Source of the DNA: Halothiobacillus neapolitanus
Lineage (GTDB): Bacteria > Pseudomonadota > Gammaproteobacteria > Halothiobacillales > Halothiobacillaceae
Assembly (NCBI GenBank): GCA_020722165.1
Contig: DYLI01000020.1
Coordinates: 9,832 to 18,288 of the forward strand
Reading direction: 5' to 3'
DNA: 8,457 nucleotides
In this document: positions 1 to 5,501 of the stretch, one piece after another
Layout: every line of letters begins with the position of its first letter
Numbering within the stretch: the first letter of the stretch is position 1
Translations under genes and position numbers: made by a program
Notes under the pieces: model-generated
What the model saw: the letters and a program-made list of their open reading frames with translations, nothing else
Databases searched by the model: none
Told to the model about the DNA's origin: nothing

Positions 1-854
1 CTATTGAAATAACGGAAGAAATCACTATCTGGCTGCAACACCAACACATTCGATTTATCCGCAAACGCCTTGGAATAGGCTTGTAAGCTACGGTAAAAGT
101 CGAAAAAGGCCGGATCCTGACTAAAAGCTGCGGTATAGGTTGCTGCTGCTTTGGCGTCACCCTGACCACGAATCACCTGCGATTCGGCATAAGCCTGAGC
201 CAGAATTTCCTCACGCTGACGATCCGCGTCTGCCGTAACTCGACGCGCCTGCTCTTCACCACGCGAACGGAAACCACGCGCCACGGTAGCACGTTCCTTT
301 TCCATGCGGCGATACACCGACTCGCTGACTTCAGGTGGCAAATCAATGCGCAAAATACGCACAGCCACAACTTCAATACCTAGTTTCGTGGCCTCCACAT
401 TAGCCGCCTGGCGAGTGCGCTCGGTAATTTCACCACGCGCACCCGACACGGCTTCGGTCACCGTCATGGCACTAAACTGGTTTTTCATACCGTCACGCAC
501 AATCTGGGTCAAACGCAGGGCTGCCATACGATCATCGCCACGTGTGGAACGGTAGAATGTCGCCACATCACTAATGCGCCACTGGATGAAGGCATCGACG
601 ATCACGTTTTTCTTTTCGCTGGTCAGATAACGCTCAGGCGGCGCATTCAAGGCCTGCAAACGCCCATCAAAGCGCTTCACATTGGTCAAGAATGGCAACT
701 TGAAGTGCAAACCTGGTGTGAAATCAGTTTTAACAATTTCACCCAAACGAAACAAAACCACGCGGTCGTATTCGTTGACAGTAAACAACGCTGACGAAAA
801 AATGAAGAAAATCAACGCCAAAACCGGCATGAAATAGTTTTTCAGAGAATTCAT
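1..854 (-). CDS. hflC: HflC, modulator of FtsH protease (3' end cut by window edge)
   Basis: HflC pairs with HflK to build the large periplasmic-side membrane assembly that encloses the FtsH AAA protease and limits its access to membrane substrates. Reading from the ATG at 854 gives 284 uninterrupted codons with no stop before the edge. Residues about 7-25 are one N-terminal membrane anchor (FMPVLALIFFIFSSALF), followed by an SPFH/band-7 domain opening with VNEYDRVVLFRLGEIV and a long charged coiled-coil helix (ERTRQAANVEATKLGIEVV onward, RRMEKERATVARGFRSRGEE). The final visible residues, VLVLQPDSDFFRYFN, match the C-terminal end typical of HflC, so only a handful of residues should be missing. 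The start overlaps the hflK stop as ATGA, and a GAGGA Shine-Dalgarno lies 7 nt upstream inside hflK, indicating translational coupling. I see no frameshift. Identification is very secure. Confidence 0.96.
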   Translation of the reverse strand, partial: MNSLKNYFMPVLALIFFIFSSALFTVNEYDRVVLFRLGEIVKTDFTPGLHFKLPFLTNVKRFDGRLQALNAPPERYLTSEKKNVIVDAFIQWRISDVATFYRSTRGDDRMAALRLTQIVRDGMKNQFSAMTVTEAVSGARGEITERTRQAANVEATKLGIEVVAVRILRIDLPPEVSESVYRRMEKERATVARGFRSRGEEQARRVTADADRQREEILAQAYAESQVIRGQGDAKAAATYTAAFSQDPAFFDFYRSLQAYSKAFADKSNVLVLQPDSDFFRYFN

Positions 855-2032
855 GGAGCCGTCCTCGAACGCAGATCAGTCTGAGCACGCGCCGCAGGTG
901 CGGCGGGAGCTACGGGAGTCGTCGGTTTCAGTGCATCGGATGCCTGCGTCGCTGCGCTCGTGTCCTGGACGTTTTGCAACATTTTATCCAAGGGCAAAAG
1001 CACCACATTACTGTTACCCGAACCCGCCGCACCCTGCGTATCCATCAGCACCTTGCTGCTCTTGGACATCACGCTTTCCAAGGTTTCAAGATACATGCGC
1101 TGACGGTTGATTTCGGGTGATTTTTTCACCTCAGCCAACAAATCCAGGAAGCGTTGTGACTCACCTTGCGCCGCGTTTTCAACCCGCGCACGATAACCAC
1201 GCGCATCTTCCACGACCTGCGCAGCCTGCCCCTTGGCGACCGGCAAAATGCCTGCACGATAGGCATCGGCTTCGTTAATCAGGCGCTGTTCATCTTCACG
1301 CGCCTTGATCGCATCCGCAAACGCTGGCTGCACGGATTCCGGCGGCTGTGCATCCTGCATATTCACCGTTTGCACTTCCATGCCGGTGCGAAAGACGGGT
1401 TCGCTATTGTCGAGCATCTCTTGCAGCAGGGTTTTCACCATGGTCACAACTTCGGCACGTCCATCGGTCAATACAAACGTCATGGTGTTTTTACCCACCA
1501 CACTGCGTACCGCGCTTTCAAACGAAGCCTGCATCACGCCGTCTGGATCGCGGGTATTGAACACATACTCACGCGGGTCTTTCACGTTGTACTGCACCGC
1601 CATTTCGATCTCGACGATGTTTTCATCGGCGGTCAGCATCTGCATTTTCATCTGCTTGCTGCGGAACTGGTCTACATCGACGGTCTGCACCTGCTGAATC
1701 GGCACGGGCAAATGCCAATGCGGTCCAGGCGTTGCCGTGGTCACGTACTTGCCGAACTGTGTCACCACGGCGCGCTGGCCGTCGTTCACAATGTAAATGC
1801 CCGAAGCCAGCCACAAGGCCAAGCCCGCACCGGCAATCAAGCCGAGCGTTGTGGCGCTAGGCATTCCGTTGCCACCATCGCCAGCCGAATTATTGCTCGA
1901 ATTGCCGCCTTGGCCTCCGAGCTTATTACTTAAATCTTTCAACCACTGGTCAATTTTTGGCGGAGTTCCTCCACCGTTACGCGGAGTTCTCCACGGGTCT
2001 TGACCGCCACCGCCAGGCTCATTCCACGCCAT
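851..2032 (-). CDS. hflK: HflK, modulator of FtsH protease
   Basis: HflK is the partner of HflC in the HflKC-FtsH membrane complex, which controls FtsH proteolysis. The protein is 393 aa (E. coli HflK is about 419). The N terminus begins MAWNEPGGGGQDPWR, the hallmark glycine- and proline-rich HflK cytoplasmic tail, and has further Gly/Asn-rich stretches to about residue 56. One membrane segment spans about residues 62-82 (LGLIAGAGLALWLASGIYIV). The SPFH/band-7 domain starts at VNDGQRAVVTQFGKY, includes the TPGPHWHLPVPIQQV motif at about 101-115, and leads into a helical region with EDEQRLINEADAYRAGILP. The C terminus from about residue 360 is a low-complexity Ala/Pro/Thr tail and probably disordered. 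The ATG at 2032 has a GAGGA ribosome binding site 7 nt upstream. It sits 148 bp after hflX, so it may have its own promoter, and it overlaps hflC by 4 bp. Confidence 0.97.
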   Translation of the reverse strand: MAWNEPGGGGQDPWRTPRNGGGTPPKIDQWLKDLSNKLGGQGGNSSNNSAGDGGNGMPSATTLGLIAGAGLALWLASGIYIVNDGQRAVVTQFGKYVTTATPGPHWHLPVPIQQVQTVDVDQFRSKQMKMQMLTADENIVEIEMAVQYNVKDPREYVFNTRDPDGVMQASFESAVRSVVGKNTMTFVLTDGRAEVVTMVKTLLQEMLDNSEPVFRTGMEVQTVNMQDAQPPESVQPAFADAIKAREDEQRLINEADAYRAGILPVAKGQAAQVVEDARGYRARVENAAQGESQRFLDLLAEVKKSPEINRQRMYLETLESVMSKSSKVLMDTQGAAGSGNSNVVLLPLDKMLQNVQDTSAATQASDALKPTTPVAPAAPAARAQTDLRSRTAP

Positions 2033-2086
2033 TAAATCGTCCTCATTTGTGTCTTAATCAGAGACATCGTAAATAAAACTTATCGG

Positions 2087-2095
2087 ATTCTAGCA
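2087..2095 (-). promoter_or_regulatory. Candidate extended -10 promoter for hflK-hflC
   Basis: The minus strand reads TGCTAGAAT, an extended -10 element (TGn followed by TAGAAT, five of six matches to TATAAT). The best -35 at an 18-bp spacer is TTCGCC (2111-2116), only three of six, so the element would rely on the extended -10. A start near 2080 would give a leader of about 48 nt before the hflK ATG. This is motif reading only. Confidence 0.35.
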
Positions 2096-2151
2096 GTCTG
2101 TCGAACTGGAGGCGAACTACCCACCAAGGCCGTGCAAGTCCGACGCACAAC

Positions 2152-2172
2152 AAAAAAACCAACACGACGTTG
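2152..2172 (-). terminator. Weak terminator-like hairpin after hflX
   Basis: On the minus strand, CAACG pairs with TGTTG around a TCG loop (one G-T pair), followed by one G and then seven Ts. It lies 9 nt past the hflX stop. The stem is only 5 bp with modest GC, so read-through is likely. It may act as an attenuator between hflX and hflKC rather than a full stop. Confidence 0.33.
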
Positions 2173-2180
2173 TAAAAATA

Positions 2181-3560
2181 TCAGCCTCGTTCCAGTATAT
2201 CTTTCAACATCGGTTCATGTGCCAACAACTGATTCCAGCGCACCAGAGAAAGGCGAATCGCCAGATGATAGCGCCCGTCATCGTCCATGCTCTCGCTGAG
2301 AATCGCACCCTCGGCATACAGTTTGGCGCGCAAACGTGCTTCGGCGGGTTCAAGTTGCAACGTGCATTCAAACGTTTCCTCGGCCAAACACTCACTAATC
2401 GCCTGAAATAACAGATCGATCCCCAAGCCTTTTGCCGCTGAAATCCACACCCGGCGCGGACGACCATTCTCGTCGTAATCAATCCCCGGCGGGCGATACA
2501 TCAGATCAATCTTGTTCATGACCTCAAGGCGCGGTACTTCGTGTGCATTGATTTGTTCGAGCACATGCTCGACTTCATGCACACGTTCGTCGCGCCCCTC
2601 GCTTTGCGCGTCAATCACATGCAGCAACAGCGTCGCTTCGCGGGTTTCTTCCAGGGTCGAACGAAACGCTGCCACTAATTCATGCGGCAAATCAGCGATA
2701 AAACCCACCGTATCCGCCAACACCATCGCCCCGCCTTGCGGAATCTCGACTCGGCGTAGCGTGGCATCCAGCGTGGCAAACAACTGATCGGCCACATACA
2801 CCCCCGCCTCGGTCAGGCGGTTAAACAAGGTGGACTTGCCAGCGTTGGTGTAGCCAACCAGCGCCACGGTGGGTAAATCAGCACGTTGCCGCCCCTTGCG
2901 GCCTTCCTGACGCTGCGAGCGCACTTTCTCCAAGCGACGCTTGAGCTGGGCAATGCGCAAGGCCACCAAACGGCGGTCGGTCTCAAGCTGGGTTTCACCC
3001 GGTCCACGCATACCAATGCCGCCACCGCCTTGACGCTCCAAGTGTGTCCAGCCGCGCACCAAGCGTGTGGAAAGATGCTGCAACTGCGCCAGTTCGACCT
3101 GTAATTTGCCCTCATGCGAACGCGCGCGCTGGGCAAAAATATCCAAGATAAGCCCCGCCCGATCCAGCACACGGCAACTCAGCATCTTCTCAAGATTGCG
3201 CTCCTGACTTGGCGACAAATCGTGATTCACGATCACCAAGCCAGCTTTGGACGCTTCGACCTCGCGCAAAATTTCCTCGACTTTGCCGCTGCCGATCAGG
3301 GTGCGCGCATCAAACTGCGTGCGCGTCACCACCATCACGACTTCGATCAACGCCCCAGCCGAACGCGCCAACTCGACAAATTCATCCACCGCCTCAGACG
3401 ATTCATCCTTACGTGAGCGCACATGCACCAGAACAGCGCGATCACCGTCCGAGGTGTGCGCAGCAACGCTTAGAAAGCCATCTTTGGATTCATTTTTACG
3501 AAAAACGCGACTCGGCTCATCGTCAATAACGACCGCCGGCTCGAACAAAACTTCACTCAA
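2181..3560 (-). CDS. hflX: HflX, ribosome-associated GTPase
   Basis: HflX is a translational GTPase-like protein that binds the 50S subunit and splits stalled ribosomes under heat or other stress. At 459 aa it is somewhat longer than E. coli HflX (426), with about 36 extra N-terminal residues before the conserved RAVLVHV. The HflX N-domain carries LIGSGKVEEI (about 88-97) and the conserved LSPSQERNLEK. The linker holds the glycine-rich RGPGETQLETDRR (185-197). The G domain shows G1 GYTNAGKST (236-244), G3 DTVGF (283-287), G4 NKID (349-352) and a G5-like SAAKG (374-378). The start is a TTG whose TTGA overlaps the hfq stop, with a weak GGA 8 nt upstream; there is no ATG before the conserved domain. 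A later non-ATG start cannot be excluded. The function is secure; the exact N terminus is not. Confidence 0.96.
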   Translation of the reverse strand: MSEVLFEPAVVIDDEPSRVFRKNESKDGFLSVAAHTSDGDRAVLVHVRSRKDESSEAVDEFVELARSAGALIEVVMVVTRTQFDARTLIGSGKVEEILREVEASKAGLVIVNHDLSPSQERNLEKMLSCRVLDRAGLILDIFAQRARSHEGKLQVELAQLQHLSTRLVRGWTHLERQGGGGIGMRGPGETQLETDRRLVALRIAQLKRRLEKVRSQRQEGRKGRQRADLPTVALVGYTNAGKSTLFNRLTEAGVYVADQLFATLDATLRRVEIPQGGAMVLADTVGFIADLPHELVAAFRSTLEETREATLLLHVIDAQSEGRDERVHEVEHVLEQINAHEVPRLEVMNKIDLMYRPPGIDYDENGRPRRVWISAAKGLGIDLLFQAISECLAEETFECTLQLEPAEARLRAKLYAEGAILSESMDDDGRYHLAIRLSLVRWNQLLAHEPMLKDILERG

Positions 3561-3823
3561 GCGTCACGTCCATAGTCCGCATGATCTGCGCCTTCATCAT
3601 GATCACCCGTGTCCATTTGCACCGGACGAGCAGGCACAATGGTTGAAATTGCATGCTTGTAAACCATCTGACTTACCGTGTTTTTCAGCAAAATTACATA
3701 ATTATCAAAGGATTCAACCTGACCCTGCAATTTAATGCCGTTCACCAGATAAATTGACACGGGCACGCGGTCGCGGCGCAAGATATTCAAAAAAGGCTCT
3801 TGTAAATTTTGGCCTCTGGTCAT
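3557..3823 (-). CDS. hfq: Hfq, RNA-binding sRNA chaperone
   Basis: Hfq is the hexameric Sm-like chaperone that anneals small RNAs to mRNAs. The protein begins MTRGQNLQEPFLN and has 88 aa. An upstream in-frame ATG would add 13 residues, but the TAGGA ribosome binding site (3832-3836) sits 8 nt before the ATG at 3823, and family alignment supports this start. The Sm1 motif VSIYLVNGIKLQGQVESFD (22-40) and Sm2 motif YKHAIS (55-60) are intact. Proximal-face residues Q8, K56 and H57 and rim arginines R16, R17 and R19 are present; position 42, Phe in E. coli, is Tyr here. After VPARPV the C-terminal tail (69-88) is short and strongly acidic, with repeated Asp and one Glu. miaA ends 35 bp upstream, and the hfq stop overlaps the hflX start. 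Confidence 0.98.
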   Translation of the reverse strand: MTRGQNLQEPFLNILRRDRVPVSIYLVNGIKLQGQVESFDNYVILLKNTVSQMVYKHAISTIVPARPVQMDTGDHDEGADHADYGRDA

Positions 3824-3858
3824 GGTTATTATCCTATTCATAAGTGGCGTGAATGTTA

Positions 3859-4830
3859 TCACAAGCTAAAGTTTGCGCCGTTTAACCATGCTTCCACGGC
3901 GGACACCAAGCGTGAAACACCGTCAGTCTGGTCGAGTGAAGTCGTGATGTCACACACATCGCATTCGCTGCGCAACCAAGTCATCTGTCGCTTGGCCAAT
4001 CCGCGTGTAGCGGTCACTGCCAACTCAACCATTTCCTCGTACATATGGGCACCATCCAGAAATTCCCAGACCTGGCGATACCCCACCGCACGCATCGACG
4101 GCAAGACAAGGTGCAAATCGCCGCGTGCGCGCAAGCCTATCACTTCATTAATCAGGCCATCGCGCAGCATTAGCTCAAAACGTTCGGCAATCCGGCGGCG
4201 CACAAGTTCACGTTCAGGCAAAATCGCCAGCTTCAAAACACGCCCTACATCCGGCGCGGCCTGCTCACGCCCGCGTGCCTGCAAGGTCGAAAGCGGCACC
4301 CCAGTCTGTCGCCAAACCTCCAAGGCACGCCCTACGCGCTGCGGATCATTCGGATGAAGGCGCGCCGCAATCAGCGGATCAACCTCGGCCAGTTTGGCGT
4401 GCATCGCCGCCCAACCTAACTGCGCCGCCTCGGCCAAAACCGCTTCCCTGATCGTCGGATCAGTCACGGGCAATTCCGCCAAGCCATCCTGCAGAGCACG
4501 GAAATACAACATTGTCCCGCCCACCAGCAACGGAATCTTGCCGCGCGCATGAATATCACGCATCGCAGCTAAGGCTTCCGCACGAAAACGCGCTGCCGAA
4601 TAGGCTTCAAGCGGGTCGATAATGTCCACCAAATGATGCGGGAATTCGCGCAAGGTCACCGCATCCGGCTTAGCGGTACCAATATCCATGCCGCGATACA
4701 CCAGCGCCGAATCGACGCTAATCAACTCCACCGGCAAATGCCGCGCCAACTCCAGCGCCAGCCCTGTTTTTCCCGAAGCCGTCGGCCCCATTAGCCAGAT
4801 GGATTGCAACGCCGCGTCTAAACTATTCAT
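3859..4830 (-). CDS. miaA: MiaA, tRNA dimethylallyltransferase
   Basis: MiaA transfers a dimethylallyl group from DMAPP to N6 of adenosine 37 in tRNAs reading UNN codons. It supports codon-anticodon pairing and the translation of stress-regulator mRNAs. It is 323 aa, close to the usual 310-320. It has the P-loop GPTASGKT (15-22), the substrate-binding segment DSALVYRGMDIGTAKP (40-55), FPHHLVDIIDP (63-73) and LVGGTMLYFRAL (102-113), followed by the tRNA-binding insertion with HPNDPQRVGRALEV and the C-terminal helical part with RGLAKRQMTWLR. The ATG at 4830 follows a GGAGG ribosome binding site (4835-4839) at a short 4-nt spacing. That site lies wholly in the 18-bp gap after higA. The usual neighbour upstream is mutL; here higBA intervenes. 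Confidence 0.97.
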   Translation of the reverse strand: MNSLDAALQSIWLMGPTASGKTGLALELARHLPVELISVDSALVYRGMDIGTAKPDAVTLREFPHHLVDIIDPLEAYSAARFRAEALAAMRDIHARGKIPLLVGGTMLYFRALQDGLAELPVTDPTIREAVLAEAAQLGWAAMHAKLAEVDPLIAARLHPNDPQRVGRALEVWRQTGVPLSTLQARGREQAAPDVGRVLKLAILPERELVRRRIAERFELMLRDGLINEVIGLRARGDLHLVLPSMRAVGYRQVWEFLDGAHMYEEMVELAVTATRGLAKRQMTWLRSECDVCDITTSLDQTDGVSRLVSAVEAWLNGANFSL

Positions 4831-4848
4831 CCAGCCTCCGCACCACCT

Positions 4849-5151
4849 TCAATGCGCACGCATAGCCAGCGGCTGGATTTTGTCCAGTTCAAAGGATAAG
4901 CGCTCTTTGGCGAATTCGGTGTCGTACTTGGCCTGAAGCTTGAGCCACCAACCATCACTCAGCCCAAAAAAACGACACAACCGCAGGTCGGTATCCGCTG
5001 AAATGGCGCGTTTTCCAAGCACAATTTCATTGATGCGACGCGGTGGAACCGCAATGGCCTTGGCCAGCGCATATTGCGACAAACCCGCAGGATTAAGGAA
5101 TTCTTCCAGCAGCATTTCGCCGGGGGATACTGGGGGTATTTCACGTTTCAT
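4849..5151 (-). CDS. higA: HigA family antitoxin, XRE-type HTH repressor
   Basis: This 100-aa protein is the antitoxin of a type II HigBA module. It binds and neutralises HigB and, as in the family, should repress the shared promoter. The N terminus PPVSPGEMLLEEFLNPAGLS is the typical VapI/HigA opening. The helix-turn-helix runs through LSQYALAKAIAVPPRRINEIVLGKRAIS (about 24-51), followed by TDLRLCRFFGLSDGWWLKLQAKYD (54-77), the conserved core after the HTH. An AGAGG ribosome binding site (5160-5164) lies 8 nt upstream of the ATG. Toxin-first gene order (higB then higA) is the rule for this family, unlike most type II systems. It ends 18 bp before miaA, with no terminator in between, so miaA must be read on the same transcript or from a promoter inside higBA. 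Confidence 0.93.
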   Translation of the reverse strand: MKREIPPVSPGEMLLEEFLNPAGLSQYALAKAIAVPPRRINEIVLGKRAISADTDLRLCRFFGLSDGWWLKLQAKYDTEFAKERLSFELDKIQPLAMRAH

Positions 5152-5167
5152 TGTTTTAACCTCTACT

Positions 5168-5193
5168 CAAGCTCAATGACCCAAGCTCAATGA
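5168..5193. repeat. Tandem 12-bp repeat at the higB-higA junction
   Basis: CAAGCTCAATGA occurs at 5168-5179 and again at 5182-5193, giving a 14-bp period with two differing spacer bases. The second copy includes the end of higB, including its TGA stop. The first lies in the 35-bp gap before higA. It looks like a small local duplication downstream of the stop codon. Confidence 0.85.
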
Positions 5194-5465
5194 TAATCCA
5201 CGATTTCAACATCAAAAGCCGCACCATCTTCGAAACGGAAACACACCCGCCATTGAGCATTGATGCGCACGCTCCACTGCCCCGCACGGTCGCCGCCCAA
5301 GGCTTCTAGCCTGTTGCCCGGCGGTGCGCGCATATCTTCAATAACTTCAGCAAGATCAAGCTGTTCAAGCTTGCGTAACGCCGCCCGTTCAATCTGCACG
5401 AAACGCGCAACACGCCGCCCTTGGTACAGCGCATATGTGTTCTTGCATTTGAAACTTTTAATCAT
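5187..5465 (-). CDS. higB: HigB family toxin (RelE-like mRNA interferase)
   Basis: HigB toxins of the RelE superfamily cut mRNA in the ribosomal A site. The protein begins MIKSFKCKNT, the characteristic HigB start (MIKSFK), and is 92 aa, the usual size. An in-frame ATG 6 codons earlier is ignored because family alignment fits 5465. The RelE fold is seen in NRLEALGGDRAGQWSVRIN (51-69), QWRVCFRF (71-78) and the C-terminal VDYH (89-92). By alignment to the studied Proteus HigB, R73, D90, Y91 and H92 are kept, but the lysine usual at 57 (LKGD in relatives) is Gly, and position 54, His in Proteus, is Glu. No Shine-Dalgarno is visible before the ATG. The gene lies 36 bp after mutL and 35 bp before higA. 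The family is clear; whether the toxin is fully active is uncertain. Confidence 0.9.
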   Translation of the reverse strand: MIKSFKCKNTYALYQGRRVARFVQIERAALRKLEQLDLAEVIEDMRAPPGNRLEALGGDRAGQWSVRINAQWRVCFRFEDGAAFDVEIVDYH

Positions 5466-5470
5466 GATTC

Positions 5471-5500
5471 GATAATAACGCAATACGTTAATACCGCAAT
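5471..5500 (-). promoter_or_regulatory. Candidate higBA promoter with overlapping palindromic operator
   Basis: The minus strand has TTGCGG (5494-5499), 16 bp, then TATTAT (5472-5477; five of six to the -10 consensus). Between and over these lies the palindrome TAACG-TATTG-CGTTA (5476-5490). Its arms extend to seven positions with one mismatch (ATTAACG against CGTTATT). ATTGCG is also directly repeated at 16-bp spacing. The position fits an autoregulatory operator for HigA. A start 7 nt past the -10 would fall on the higB ATG itself. Confidence 0.45.
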
Positions 5501-5501
5501 A

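Larger units (their letters stand above)
2033..2180 (-). other. hflX-hflK intergenic region
   Basis: This is the largest gap inside the minus-strand cluster; the other junctions are 4-bp overlaps or gaps of 18-36 bp. It contains, in transcription order, a short hairpin followed by a T7 run (2152-2172), an extended -10 candidate (2087-2095), and a small inverted repeat TGTCT-N7-AGACA (2050-2066) just before the hflK ribosome binding site GAGGA (2040-2044). No ORF or RNA gene is visible. The arrangement suggests partial termination after hflX and re-initiation for hflK-hflC, which is inference. Confidence 0.5.

Noticed and set aside
1166..1933. 255-codon plus-strand open frame opposite hflK
   Set aside because: It is an antisense shadow of hflK: His/Arg-rich, with no recognisable domain, while the opposite strand encodes a clear HflK.
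3824..3862. 13-residue upstream extension of hfq
   Set aside because: It would overlap the miaA stop and read through the hfq ribosome binding site; Hfq normally starts at the M[AT][KR]GQ segment.
3809..4357. 182-codon plus-strand open frame opposite hfq/miaA
   Set aside because: It is Ser/Arg-rich without family features and lies fully over the conserved miaA and the start of hfq.
5466..5483. Six-residue upstream extension of higB (MRYYRI)
   Set aside because: HigB proteins begin MIKSFK, and the extra codons fall in the promoter and operator palindrome.
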